Assembly: GCA_900552135.1 (NCBI GenBank)
Contig: URYN01000010.1
Coordinates: 1-55,158, forward strand
DNA length: 55,158 nucleotides
Direction: 5' to 3'
From: an uncultured Clostridium sp.
Lineage (GTDB): Bacteria > Bacillota > Clostridia > TANB77 > CAG-508
Part shown: positions 24,287-32,812 of the stretch, piece by piece
Numbering within the stretch: position 1 is the stretch's first letter
Layout of the letters: each line of letters begins with the position of its first letter
Made by a program: the position numbers and the translations under genes
Notes under the pieces: generated by a model
Database searches by the model: none
Seen by the model: only the letters and a program-made list of their open reading frames with translations
What the model was told of the DNA's origin: nothing

Positions 24287-24315
24287 TTGATAAAAACTTT
24301 TAAAAGTGATATGCT
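24287..24315 (+). promoter_or_regulatory. Promoter of the 24393 gene
   Basis: TTGATA (24287-24292), 17-base spacer, TATGCT (24310-24315). Confidence 0.6.
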
Positions 24316-24392
24316 AATACAGACAAGTTTAAATTTGTTAGATTGAAGATAAATTGAAAAGGAGAATTGATATTATATATCAAGAGATAAAA

Positions 24393-25298
24393 ATGCTATT
24401 AACAAACGTAAAAAAATATATAAATAAAAATATACTAAAAATAATAATTTTAAACATCTGCTTAGTAACACTAATGTCTGTTGCAAATTTTTCTTATGCA
24501 GTAACAATAAAAGATGTAGATGACAAAGAAGAAGTGGATGGAGCAATAAAAGGATTTATTTTATTAAGCGGAAATAATGGAATAAATAAAAGCTTTTTAG
24601 AAGAAGCTATAGACTTATATAATCAAATAACGCCACAATATACTAATAATGAAATAATTGCTGTTATAGAAAAAAACATGGACGAATTCGTACAGAGTGG
24701 TGTAAAAAAAGAGGATTTAGATAGCATAATTACAGTCCTAAAAAGAGTTGATACTGTTCAATTAAAGAAAGTCCTTGGAAAAATCGACATCGAGGAAATT
24801 GCAACGAGGGTAAAAAATGGAGAAAGCACAACTCAAATATTAAAGGTAATTACAGATCAATTTTCAACATCAGAAAAAGTTGACATTATATTTGGAACAT
24901 TATTATCTACGAAAATTATAAAGAATTTTGCGATAGTAATGATAGTATTAGCAATTTATAGAACTTTGTTAAGATGTGTAATTTACAAAAAGGCTCATAA
25001 AAAAGCTTGGGCTTCATTCATTCCAGTATACAGAAATGTAGTAATGTTGAAGATATGCAACATGAGTCCTTGTTGGTTACTCTTATTATTAGTTCCTGTT
25101 GTTGGATGGATTATATTATGGATTGTTTCTGTAGCTAGCAAATTCATGCTTGCAGAAGCTTTTGGAAAAGGTACAGGATTTGCTTTTGGATTATGGCTAT
25201 TGGCACCAATTTTTGAAACAATATTAGTGTTTTCTAAAAAGACAAAGTATATAGGATTTGAAGACGAATTTGAAACTGAAAATCAGGAACAATGGTAA
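24393..25298 (+). CDS. DUF5684-like exported/membrane protein
   Basis: The N-terminal signal or membrane segment (about 14-35) ends near FSYA. A helical external region follows, then a C-terminal membrane domain with AWASFIPVYRNVVMLKI and LLLVPVVGWIILWIV, typical of DUF5684. Function unknown. The good AAAAGGAG at 24357-24364 has only an ATT 7 bases downstream in frame (24372), so either a rare ATT start or ATG 24393 with a weak site is used. Confidence 0.75.
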   Translation: MLLTNVKKYINKNILKIIILNICLVTLMSVANFSYAVTIKDVDDKEEVDGAIKGFILLSGNNGINKSFLEEAIDLYNQITPQYTNNEIIAVIEKNMDEFVQSGVKKEDLDSIITVLKRVDTVQLKKVLGKIDIEEIATRVKNGESTTQILKVITDQFSTSEKVDIIFGTLLSTKIIKNFAIVMIVLAIYRTLLRCVIYKKAHKKAWASFIPVYRNVVMLKICNMSPCWLLLLLVPVVGWIILWIVSVASKFMLAEAFGKGTGFAFGLWLLAPIFETILVFSKKTKYIGFEDEFETENQEQW

Positions 25299-25409
25299 TA
25301 GACAATATTTATAAGAAAAAAATTTTTTGATTACAAGTGAATTATTTGGTTGGATAATTGTTAAATGAAAAGTTGTTTGGAAAATGATTACAAAAATTCA
25401 CCAAAATAC

Positions 25410-25438
25410 TTGCAGATTAAAATAAAATGTGATATATT
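25410..25438 (+). promoter_or_regulatory. Promoter of the zinc-ribbon gene
   Basis: TTGCAG (25410-25415), 17-base spacer, TATATT (25433-25438); this predicts a leader of about 105 bases. Confidence 0.6.
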
Positions 25439-25484
25439 GTGGTTGGCTTAAAGGTCAATCACAATTTAATTATTTAGTAGATAT

Positions 25485-25542
25485 TTTCCTTCTTAAAGGT
25501 TAAGGTGTCAAAAAATATTAAATCAAAATCTTAAGAAGGAGG
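25485..25542 (+). promoter_or_regulatory. Leader hairpin that pairs with the Shine-Dalgarno of the zinc-ribbon gene
   Basis: TCCTTCTTAA (25487-25496) is fully complementary to TTAAGAAGGA (25531-25540), and two G-U pairs extend it over GGAGG. The loop is 34 bases. It could hide the ribosome site until temperature, a ligand or another pairing opens it; no known riboswitch is recognised. Confidence 0.45.
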
Positions 25543-25550
25543 TAAATAAC

Positions 25551-25718
25551 ATGGCAGACAAGACTTTAGTATGCAGTGAGTGCGGAAATGAATTTGTTTT
25601 CACAGAAGGTGAACAAGCTTTTTACGCAGAGAAAGGTTTCACAAATGAACCAAAAAGATGCCCAGAATGCAGAAAGGCAAGAAAGCAACAAAGAAGAAAT
25701 CAATCAGAGAATGCATAG
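25551..25718 (+). CDS. Small zinc-ribbon protein (55 aa)
   Basis: Two CxxC pairs, CSECG near residue 8 and CPECR near 37, flank FVFTEGEQAFYAEKGF. This is the short zinc-ribbon family common in Clostridia and often abundant in RNA data. The C-terminus is basic (RKARKQQRRN), so nucleic-acid binding is plausible. A perfect AAGGAGG precedes ATG 25551. It stands alone between its own promoter and a terminator. Confidence 0.9.
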   Translation: MADKTLVCSECGNEFVFTEGEQAFYAEKGFTNEPKRCPECRKARKQQRRNQSENA

Positions 25719-25725
25719 TTAAATA

Positions 25726-25764
25726 AAAAAGGAATGTTCAATGTATTTTGAACATTCCTTTTGC
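25726..25764. terminator. Terminator after the zinc-ribbon gene
   Basis: AAAAAGGAATGTTCAA pairs with TTGAACATTCCTTTT around TGTATT. Confidence 0.9.
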
Positions 25765-25842
25765 TTGTATTTATTAAAAATATTACTTATTGCGTTTGAA
25801 AAGTGTGTATCAAATTGCAATATAAAATTTTAGTTATTTATT

Positions 25843-26400
25843 TTACTCTTCCGATGTAATGTTAGAATCATTAGTTTCGTTTACAGTTTCAAGCTTTTTT
25901 GATTCTAATATTGAAGTACAGTGTGGGCATCTTGTAGCCTTATATTTTATTTCAGTTAAACAATAAGGACATATCTTTGTTTCAGGCTCTGGTGCTGGTT
26001 CTTCAACCTTATTCTTATTTTTCTTAGAATGGTCAAATACCTTTTCAATCTTTTTAAGATTTCCGTTTTTATCAATCTTTTGAACAAGTCTATCATTCAA
26101 ATCTTTGAACTTTTTGTTGTTAATTTTATTAATATATCTTATAACTAAGAAAATAGAGAATGAGATAATTAGAAAATTAACGATTGTAGTAATAAAATTT
26201 CCGTATTTAATTGAGGCATTTCCAACTGTGAAGACCATGTCTGAAAAGTCAATTTTTCCAGTCAATATAGAAATGCAGGGCATTATAATATCTTCAACTA
26301 AAGATGTAACAATTTTTTGAAATGCACCACCAATTACAACACCGACGGCAAGATCCATAACATTGCCTTTCATTGCAAACTCTTTAAATTCTTTCCACAT
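25843..26400 (-). CDS. mscL: Large-conductance mechanosensitive channel MscL with C-terminal zinc ribbon
   Basis: Osmotic-shock safety valve in the cell membrane. The N-terminal MscL signature is clear (FKEFAMKGNVMDLAVGVVIG, then the pore helix and DIIMPCISIL), with a second helix near residues 70-90. Beyond the usual 130-150 residues it carries a linker and a double-CxxC zinc ribbon (CPYC...CPHC), a variant seen in some Clostridia. ATG 26400 has AAAGGA 9 bases upstream; TTG 26409 is less likely. 185 residues. Confidence 0.94.
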   Translation of the reverse strand: MWKEFKEFAMKGNVMDLAVGVVIGGAFQKIVTSLVEDIIMPCISILTGKIDFSDMVFTVGNASIKYGNFITTIVNFLIISFSIFLVIRYINKINNKKFKDLNDRLVQKIDKNGNLKKIEKVFDHSKKNKNKVEEPAPEPETKICPYCLTEIKYKATRCPHCTSILESKKLETVNETNDSNITSEE

Positions 26401-26543
26401 AAGTATCAATCCTTTCTGAATTTTAGGTTATGAAATAGATGAATAAAACCTATGAATTTATTTCATAATATATTAATAAAATACACTAAACCGAGAGATT
26501 TGTCAAATTTTACCGAAATTTGAGAATTTAAGGAGAAAAATAC

Positions 26544-26572
26544 TTGAAATGAGTATAATTACATGATATAAT
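26544..26572 (+). promoter_or_regulatory. Promoter of pyk
   Basis: TTGAAA (26544-26549), 17-base spacer, consensus TATAAT (26567-26572), 33 bases before the start. Confidence 0.75.
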
Positions 26573-26605
26573 AGTCCATGTTAAATAAGGAAAGAGGTAA
26601 TAGTA

Positions 26606-28045
26606 ATGAAAAATTTGAGAAAAACTAAGATTGTTGGAACAATCGGACCTGCTTCTGAAAACAGATTAGAAGAATTATTCGATGCAGGATTAAATGTTTG
26701 TAGAGTTAACTATTCTCACGGAAGCTGGGATGAGCAAAAGGAAAAAACTGAAGCAATATTAAAAATAAGAGAAGAAAAAGATCTTCCAATTGCTTTATTA
26801 TTAGATACAAAAGGTCCAGAAATTAGAACTGGAATGCTTTATACAGGAAAAAATACAAAAATTCAATTAAAAGATGGACAAAAATTTACATTATTTAATG
26901 AAGATATAACAGGAAACGAAGAAGGAGTTTCTGTAACATACAAAGAATTATACAAAGACGTTGTACCAGGAACCAAAATACTAATTGATGATGGTGCAAT
27001 CGAATTAAAAGTTGACGAAGTTGTTGGAAAAGATATAATAACAACAGTTGTACATGGAAATGGTTTAGGAAGTAGAAAAACTATGAACTTACCTGGAACA
27101 ATAATTAGATTACCAGGTCTTGCTGATAAAGATATAGCAGACTTAAAAACTGCATGTGAACATGGCTATGATTACATTGCATTATCTTTTGCTAGAAATG
27201 AAGAAGATATAAAGAATGTAAGAAAAATACTTGATGAAAATGGTGGAAAAGACATTCAAATATTAACAAAAATAGAGAATGTTGAAGGTCTTTCAAACCT
27301 AGATCAAATAATTGACTTAGCAGATGGACAAATGATAGCTCGTGGTGATATGGCTACAGAAACAGATTTCACAGAACCACCAGTAGTTCAAAAGAAAATA
27401 ATAAAACTTTGTAACAAAGAAAATAAACCAGTAATAACAGCAACACAAATGCTTGAATCAATGACACACCAACCATTACCAACAAGAGCTGAAGCAAGCG
27501 ACGTTGCAAATGCTGTATATGATAGAACAGGTGCAATAATGCTTTCTGGAGAATGTGCACAAGGTGATTACCCAGTAGAATGTGTTAAAACAATGGTTAA
27601 GATAGCTAATAGAGTTGAACCAGAAATCAACTACTGGAAGAGATTTGATGAGAATGACAATCTTGAATTAGACACATTAGCAAAGAACGTTGCTTATGCA
27701 ACATGCGTAACAGCTAAAAATATGAAGGCTGATGCAATAGTATGTTATACACATTCAGGAAACACAGCTAGAAACTTAGCAGGACTTGGAGCAGGATGCC
27801 CAATACTAGCTATAACAGACAACAAGAGAACATTCCATCAATTAGGTTTAGTTTGGAACGTAACACCAATATATGTTGACGCTCAAGAAACAATAAATAA
27901 GACAATTGAAAAAGGAATTGAAAAATTAAAGAACAAAGAAATATTAGAACAAGGAGACCTAGTAATAATAGCAGGTGGAGACCAAATAATGAAAGATGTT
28001 GGATCATCTGTAAATAAAACAATAGGTGGAGTTTTAAGAGTATAA
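26606..28045 (+). CDS. pyk: Pyruvate kinase
   Basis: Last step of glycolysis. Motifs: KTKIVGTIGPAS at the start, CRVNYSHG near 32, LLDTKGPEIRTG near 64, the catalytic ILTKIENVEG near 213 and ITATQMLESM near 277. 479 residues: the standard A/B/C domains without the extra C-terminal PEP-utiliser domain found in bacilli. Monocistronic with a strong promoter. AAAGAGGTAA lies upstream of ATG 26606. Confidence 0.97.
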   Translation: MKNLRKTKIVGTIGPASENRLEELFDAGLNVCRVNYSHGSWDEQKEKTEAILKIREEKDLPIALLLDTKGPEIRTGMLYTGKNTKIQLKDGQKFTLFNEDITGNEEGVSVTYKELYKDVVPGTKILIDDGAIELKVDEVVGKDIITTVVHGNGLGSRKTMNLPGTIIRLPGLADKDIADLKTACEHGYDYIALSFARNEEDIKNVRKILDENGGKDIQILTKIENVEGLSNLDQIIDLADGQMIARGDMATETDFTEPPVVQKKIIKLCNKENKPVITATQMLESMTHQPLPTRAEASDVANAVYDRTGAIMLSGECAQGDYPVECVKTMVKIANRVEPEINYWKRFDENDNLELDTLAKNVAYATCVTAKNMKADAIVCYTHSGNTARNLAGLGAGCPILAITDNKRTFHQLGLVWNVTPIYVDAQETINKTIEKGIEKLKNKEILEQGDLVIIAGGDQIMKDVGSSVNKTIGGVLRV

Positions 28046-28058
28046 TTTAGTACAAAAT

Positions 28059-28100
28059 GGTACAATTTGGGGACGGAGATAAAAATGCTCCGTTCTTTTT
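28059..28100 (+). terminator. Terminator after pyk (repeat-family member)
   Basis: ACGGAG (28073-28078) pairs with CTCCGT (28088-28093), followed by TCTTTTTC. It begins with the GGTACAATTTGGGGACG word shared with repeats at 12.7 and 21.7 kb. Confidence 0.7.
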
Positions 28101-28245
28101 CTGTGTTCAATATAATTTGGAGGGAGAAAAATCTACATTCTTTTTTTATGTTATTTTAAGTTAAAGTTCACACATTTCTAAATGGTAACATAAAATGTAA
28201 TAAAGCATGAAGAACATGCTTTATATAAAAAGGAGGAAAAAAGCA

Positions 28246-28593
28246 ATGTACAGATGCTGTAATAAATGTTGTTGTAATTGTAATGAAGAAGTAAGTCCTT
28301 TAGACGAAACCTGCATGGACGTTGCAGATTCTAATTGCAACAGTTGTAATTTTGATAGTTGTGCATGCGGATTTGATGAGCAAGAAAGTGTATTTCCGTT
28401 AAATCCAATGCTTGGCCAAAGTTATGTGCCAGTACAAAGAATGACAAACGTGTTTACTCCAATATGTGGTCTAAAAAATGGAACAATATTTCCAGAGCTT
28501 GTAAGCCCATATTATCCTTGTCAAAGTATAGAAGACATTGAATATTTAAAGAGTAGAAACGAGATAGGAAAGGGGTGCAACACATGTTCTTAA
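28246..28593 (+). CDS. cotJA: Spore coat protein CotJA
   Basis: The C-terminal half has the CotJA pattern YVPVQRMTNVF...GLKNGTIFPELVSPY. The N-terminal half is unusually Cys-rich (CCNKCCCNCN and more), which fits cross-linking in the spore coat. ATG 28246 has AGGAGG upstream. A perfect 9-bp hairpin (28201-28223) precedes the ribosome site. First gene of cotJABC; expression is expected in the mother cell, but the promoter could not be placed securely. Confidence 0.88.
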   Translation: MYRCCNKCCCNCNEEVSPLDETCMDVADSNCNSCNFDSCACGFDEQESVFPLNPMLGQSYVPVQRMTNVFTPICGLKNGTIFPELVSPYYPCQSIEDIEYLKSRNEIGKGCNTCS

Positions 28594-28985
28594 ATAATAT
28601 GAATTGCTGTTCAAATACAGATTTAGAAGATTGCAAATATGAGCCAACAGGGATAAATGCTCAATTTGGATATAATACCGCAAATTTAATTGCAAAAGAA
28701 AATTGTTGCGCAAACCAAAATTGTTGTGATAAAAATAATGCAATAAAAGATGAAATGATGTGTAAGATTAGAGCTTTAAAATTTGCTGTAACAGACATCG
28801 GAGAATATTTAAACACCCATTCAGATGATAAAAGAGCAATTTGCTTACACAGAGAATATTGCCAAGAATTAAGAGATTTATCAGACAAATATCAGAGAAT
28901 GTATGGCCCACTTAGCATTTATTTCCCTTGCAATAGCTGGAGATGGCTAGAAGAACCATGGCCATGGGAAAGGAGTGAAGAGTAA
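28584..28985 (+). CDS. cotJB: Spore coat protein CotJB
   Basis: The C-terminal region matches CotJB (IRALKFAVTDIGEYLNTH...DKYQRMYGPL, ending in WRWLEEPWPWE). It has an extra N-terminal Cys-rich extension of about 45 residues, echoing the one in CotJA. ATG 28584 is preferred with AAAGGGG 9 bases upstream. It overlaps cotJA by 10 bases, and cotJC begins at its last base. Confidence 0.9.
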   Translation: MFLNNMNCCSNTDLEDCKYEPTGINAQFGYNTANLIAKENCCANQNCCDKNNAIKDEMMCKIRALKFAVTDIGEYLNTHSDDKRAICLHREYCQELRDLSDKYQRMYGPLSIYFPCNSWRWLEEPWPWERSEE

Positions 28986-29398
28986 TGTGGACATATAACA
29001 AAATGTTACAATATCCAATAAATATAAAAAATAGAAATCCTCAAATGGCAAAGGTAATAATATCACAATATGGAGGTCCTGACGGAGAACTTGGAGCTGC
29101 TTTAAGATATTTATCTCAAAGATTTGCAATGCCAAGTCAAATTGCCAAAGCAACACTTAATGACATAGGCACGGAAGAGCTAGCCCACCTTGAAATGGTA
29201 GGAACTTTAGTGCACCAACTAACAGATGGAGTTTGCCCAGAAGAGTTGAAAAAAGCAGGCTTAGGACCATATTATACAGACCATGGAGTTGATGTTTACC
29301 CTCAATCTGCAGCCGGAGTTCCATTTGATGCAAATTGTTTAGCTTGTAAAGGAGATGTAATTGCAAACTTACAGGAAGACCTTGCTGCCGATAAATAA
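28985..29398 (+). CDS. cotJC: Spore coat manganese-catalase-like protein CotJC, C-terminally truncated
   Basis: Residues 1-130 match CotJC closely (QYGGPDGELGAALRYLSQRF, IGTEELAHLEMVGTLV, AAGVPFDAN). The protein stops at 137 (NLQEDLAADK), where full-length CotJC (about 190 residues) continues EEKARATY... and later EREIVH. Both missing segments contribute metal ligands in the ferritin-like fold, so the product is probably inactive. The break coincides with the start of mobile-element DNA, so insertion of the element is the likely cause; the lost 3' part should lie beyond its right end. Confidence 0.85.
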   Translation: MWTYNKMLQYPINIKNRNPQMAKVIISQYGGPDGELGAALRYLSQRFAMPSQIAKATLNDIGTEELAHLEMVGTLVHQLTDGVCPEELKKAGLGPYYTDHGVDVYPQSAAGVPFDANCLACKGDVIANLQEDLAADK

Positions 29399-29750
29399 GA
29401 ATTTAAGTGCAACCTTTAATAGAAAAAACATAAAAAAACCTTGTAAATACTGAATTGAATAGGGTTTTATGACAAAAAAGTTTCAAATGTTGCACTAATA
29501 AGACTACTAATCTGAATAGTTTACGAAAGTGCAACCAAAATAATGAATGTTTATATTGAATGAAATGCTACAGTTAATAGGCATTACCGAAAAAAAGGTA
29601 ATGTTTATTTTTTTTAGGCAAAAGTAAAAAAATAGAGCAAAAAATGCCAATTTTAAAATAGGTCTAAAAATTAACCCTATTTTAAAAAGTAGCAAAAAAA
29701 GACAAAAAAACATAAAAAATAAAGAAAAATCAAGTAAAGAGGTGATTAAA
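29399..29750. other. Left end region of the ICE
   Basis: No gene is supported. The word AGTGCAAC occurs three times: AAGTGCAACC at 29405-29414 and 29527-29536 and, inverted, GTTGCACT at 29489-29496. These could be recombinase arm sites. A terminator hairpin CATTACC/GGTAATG with a T-run lies at 29582-29615. Confidence 0.5.
29582..29615 (+). terminator. Terminator in the ICE left end
   Basis: CATTACC (29582-29588), loop, GGTAATG (29597-29603), then TTTATTTTTTTT. Confidence 0.75.
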
Positions 29751-29855
29751 ATGTGGAAATTTATTTTAGGTTTTATTTTAGGAGCTGATTTTGCAATAAT
29801 TTTATATGCAATAATTCTTGTTGGCAAAAGGAGTGATTCTCAAGATGAACAATGA
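29751..29855 (+). CDS. Small membrane protein, DUF3789-like (34 aa)
   Basis: One membrane helix (WKFILGFILGADFAIILYAI) and a short charged tail. Tiny proteins starting MWKF or MWRF are usual companions of the replication initiator in this ICE type. AGAGGTGA precedes ATG 29751. It overlaps the next gene by 11 bases. Confidence 0.75.
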   Translation: MWKFILGFILGADFAIILYAIILVGKRSDSQDEQ

Positions 29856-30651
29856 AAATAGAATTGGCTATTATGCAATCATTCCAGCAACAGTTTTATT
29901 TAATGAAAAAATCAAAGCGAACGAAAAATTACTATACGCAATAATAACAGTTTTATCTAACAAAGAAGGATATTGTTTTGCTTCCAATAGTTATTTAGGA
30001 AATTTGTTAAATGCTAAACCTCATACTATTTCAAAATGGGTATCACACTTAAAAGAATTAGGATTTGTATGTTTAGATATTATTAGGAATGACAAAGGTG
30101 AAATTATACAAAGAAGAATTTACCCTAATGATACACCCTATTCGATAAATAGGACATACCCCTATTCGATAGAAAAGACAGAGGGTATGTCCCAAAAAGG
30201 ACAATATAATAATATAATAGATAATAATATAAATAATAAGATAGATAGATTATTTAATTATATATTAGATAATGAAAAAGAAGTTCCAGAAGAATTTATA
30301 AATGTAGAATACAATGAAATAATTGTAGCTCTAAAAAGATATGAAATGTTATACTCTAAAGATAGTATAGATTATATGTCTAAAGAAAACCTAGATAAAA
30401 TTAAGGATATAACATATATTATTGCATTGATGGTGAGGAACAAAATATTCTATTTATCTAATAAAGTTAGTAGAGATAAATTGATTCAATTATATAATGA
30501 TTGCAAAAATAGAGAGAATCAATATAAAGGAACAGATAATCAAATTGAAAATTTTATTAACTATTATTATAAAAGCGTAGAAAATGAATTAACGAAGGAA
30601 GTAACAAAACCTTCTTTTTTTATGCCAGATAATAGTGAAATAGAAATTTAA
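29845..30651 (+). CDS. ICE replication initiator / helix-turn-helix protein
   Basis: The N-terminal winged-helix region (YYAIIPATVLFNEKIKANEKLLYAII, then SYLGNLLNAKPHTISKWVSHLKELGF) is typical of plasmid/ICE replication initiators of the RepA-N/HTH-36 sort. A low-complexity Asn/Ile stretch near residue 125 leads to a helical C-terminal half. ATG 29845 (MNNENRIGYY) is preferred; AAAAGGAG lies 11 bases upstream. Probably supports autonomous replication of the excised circle. Confidence 0.75.
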   Translation: MNNENRIGYYAIIPATVLFNEKIKANEKLLYAIITVLSNKEGYCFASNSYLGNLLNAKPHTISKWVSHLKELGFVCLDIIRNDKGEIIQRRIYPNDTPYSINRTYPYSIEKTEGMSQKGQYNNIIDNNINNKIDRLFNYILDNEKEVPEEFINVEYNEIIVALKRYEMLYSKDSIDYMSKENLDKIKDITYIIALMVRNKIFYLSNKVSRDKLIQLYNDCKNRENQYKGTDNQIENFINYYYKSVENELTKEVTKPSFFMPDNSEIEI

Positions 30652-30730
30652 TATAAAGTAGAGGGAGGTGTTTGCTATGCCTTATTCGTAAATAAGTATA
30701 AAGCAAAATTTGAAAGAAAGGAGAATTTTG

Positions 30731-31048
30731 ATGAAAATTTACAAAGTAATATATTCTAGTGTATATATTGAAGGTGGAGAAAATACAGTTGATGTAAAGG
30801 TATTTTTAAACAAAGATGTAGCATTAAAGTTTATAAAAAGACAGATCAAAGAAATAAAAAAAGAAGTAGATGATTTGGAAGATTATTGTGTAGATGAAAA
30901 AGAAGATTTTTACGAAAGATATTTAGATGGTCGATCAATGGAAGATTCGGTTTCTATTTATTTAGAAGAAGATGAATCTTATGATGAAATTGAACTACAA
31001 GAAGAAAAATTAAGGCAACAAAAGGAAGAAAAAGAATATGAAATGTAA
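30731..31048 (+). CDS. Hypothetical ICE protein, 105 aa
   Basis: Not recognised. Small, soluble and very acidic at the C-terminus (DEKEDFYER, SIYLEEDESYDEIELQEEK), with a predicted helical middle. AAAGGAG precedes ATG 30731. It overlaps the sortase gene by 11 bases, so the two are probably translated together. Confidence 0.7.
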   Translation: MKIYKVIYSSVYIEGGENTVDVKVFLNKDVALKFIKRQIKEIKKEVDDLEDYCVDEKEDFYERYLDGRSMEDSVSIYLEEDESYDEIELQEEKLRQQKEEKEYEM

Positions 31049-31757
31049 AAAAATTTCTATTGTAATACTAGTTTTTGTATTTGTCTTTATATTTTTAATA
31101 TCTTCTTATATTTTACTAAAAGATATGAATGAATTAAGAAAAAACAATGAAGCTACAGAAGAGTTAATTGAAGAAACTATTGAAATAAAAGAAGCATCAA
31201 AAGAAAAATACATAGATTGGAATTATCTGAAATCAATTAATGAAGATATAATTGCTTGGATAGAAATAGAAGGTACAAATATAAATTATCCTATTATTAA
31301 GAATGAAAATAATTATTATTTGAAACACTCATTTGATAAGAAATACAATAGTAATGGAGCAATATTTACAACCAATATATTTCCATTTAAAGATGACGAA
31401 ACTATCGTATATGGACATAATATGAAAAATGGTAGTATGTTTTCAAATTTAGGAAAATATCTAAACAAAGAATTTCTTGATTTACATTCTAAATATAAAA
31501 TATATACAGTAGATAAAAACTATGAAGCAACAATATTTAGTGTATATTCAATAGGAGTAAATGAAGAAATGCAGAATTTAAAATTGTTAAATTTTGATGA
31601 AAGAGTAAAATATTATAAAAATATCAGCAAGTATAAAATTGAATATAATGAAAACATAAATAAAATAGTAAAATTATCTACTTGTTCTTATTTAAATGCA
31701 AAAACAAGACCTACTGATCAGAGATATTATATTATTGCTAGTTTGAATCCAATTTAG
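31038..31757 (+). CDS. srtB: Class B sortase
   Basis: Membrane-anchored transpeptidase (helix at about residues 5-27). Catalytic His in VYGHNMKNGSMFSNL, Cys in VKLSTCSYLN and Arg in DQRYYIIASL, as in SrtB-like enzymes of Clostridia. 239 residues. It probably attaches the large adhesin encoded at 33405-38579 to the cell wall. Confidence 0.93.
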   Translation: MKCKKISIVILVFVFVFIFLISSYILLKDMNELRKNNEATEELIEETIEIKEASKEKYIDWNYLKSINEDIIAWIEIEGTNINYPIIKNENNYYLKHSFDKKYNSNGAIFTTNIFPFKDDETIVYGHNMKNGSMFSNLGKYLNKEFLDLHSKYKIYTVDKNYEATIFSVYSIGVNEEMQNLKLLNFDERVKYYKNISKYKIEYNENINKIVKLSTCSYLNAKTRPTDQRYYIIASLNPI

Positions 31758-31825
31758 AATAAATTGGAAAAAAGAGCTGACAAATTTTAAAATTAGAGTT
31801 ATTATTATTGTAGGAGGCATTTATC

Positions 31826-32548
31826 ATGGAAAAAAATAAAATCCTTATAATAATAGTAATTTTTATCTTATTAGCTTTAGGAATTATAGGAATCACATAT
31901 TTTATAACACACAAAAATGAAAATAAAGAAGAATTAGAAAAATCAAACGAAACAACTACTGTGTTAGAAAATACAATAAGTTCTATTACAAGTGATACCA
32001 ATATAGCAGTGAATGAAACTGACGATAATGTAATTGAAGAAAAAGAAGAAAAAACAATTACAGAAACAGATAATGAAAGTGTAGAAAAAGTTGAGAAAAA
32101 ACAAGAAACACAAACACCCACAAAAACTACATCGACAACTACACAGGCAAAGAGTAATTCATCAAATAATTTAAGTACGTCAAAGAAAGAAAATGTAATG
32201 CAAGACACAAGTAAAACAACAGTGAATACTAATACTCCGGAAGCTAAATCTACCACTCAATCAACAAGTAGTAAAAATGAACAACAAGAAGAAACTAAAA
32301 CTGAAACTAAAGTTGAAAGATGTACTAATAACAACAATCATGGAATGGATGTTGGAAATTCTGGAAAATGGTATAATTCTAAAGGTGAGGCTATTGCTTA
32401 TTATAATCAACAAATAAAATATTGGGGAGAGAAATGGGAAAATAACGAAATAGATAATGATACTTATTATAAAAATTGTCCTTCTAGATATGAAGTGTGG
32501 GATTGTATGTATTGTGGTAAATGGACTATCAACTTTTATTACAGATAA
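31826..32548 (+). CDS. Membrane-anchored Thr/Ser-rich protein with C-terminal Cys domain
   Basis: N-terminal membrane anchor (residues 6-28), a long low-complexity Thr/Ser/Glu/Lys stalk (about 30-165), and a compact C-terminal region with Cys and aromatic residues (CTNNNNHGMDVGNSGKWYNS, YEVWDCMYCGKWT). No cell-wall sorting signal. Probably an extracellular domain on a stalk; binding target unknown. GTAGGAGG precedes ATG 31826. Confidence 0.7.
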   Translation: MEKNKILIIIVIFILLALGIIGITYFITHKNENKEELEKSNETTTVLENTISSITSDTNIAVNETDDNVIEEKEEKTITETDNESVEKVEKKQETQTPTKTTSTTTQAKSNSSNNLSTSKKENVMQDTSKTTVNTNTPEAKSTTQSTSSKNEQQEETKTETKVERCTNNNNHGMDVGNSGKWYNSKGEAIAYYNQQIKYWGEKWENNEIDNDTYYKNCPSRYEVWDCMYCGKWTINFYYR

Positions 32549-32564
32549 ATGAAACTATATAAAG

Positions 32565-32593
32565 GTCAAGAATCAGCTCTTGGCTCTTTTTTT
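32565..32593 (+). terminator. Terminator inside the surface-protein group
   Basis: GTCAAGA pairs with TCTTGGC around ATCAGC, then TCTTTTTTT. It lies just before the 32609 gene, so readthrough may regulate downstream genes. Confidence 0.65.
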
Positions 32594-32608
32594 ATGGGAG
32601 GAAAAGTA

Positions 32609-32812
32609 ATGTTAAAAAAGGTATTAAAAAAAATTGAAAAGTTAAATGCAGATAAAATCAAATTTATAGATGAACAATCTAAAATTCAAAAGAAAATTAA
32701 TGACATTGAAATAGAGATAAAAGATTATACTGCAATAAAAAGGGATTATGAAAAAATAGAAAAGAAATTTACAGAACTTACAAAACCTAAAGAGGTAACC
32801 AAAGATGAATGA
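32609..32812 (+). CDS. Small coiled-coil protein, 67 aa
   Basis: Almost entirely charged helix with heptad-like spacing (KIEKLNADKIKFIDEQSKIQ, then NDIEIEIKDY). No signal peptide. The start is ATG 32609 after GGGAGG; an upstream in-frame ATG (32549) lies before the terminator hairpin and lacks a ribosome site. Overlaps the next gene by 8 bases. Function unknown. Confidence 0.65.
   Translation: MLKKVLKKIEKLNADKIKFIDEQSKIQKKINDIEIEIKDYTAIKRDYEKIEKKFTELTKPKEVTKDE

Noticed and set aside
28201..28223. Hairpin before cotJA as a terminator
   Set aside because: The stem is perfect but is followed by TATATAAAA rather than a T-run; more likely an mRNA 5' structure.
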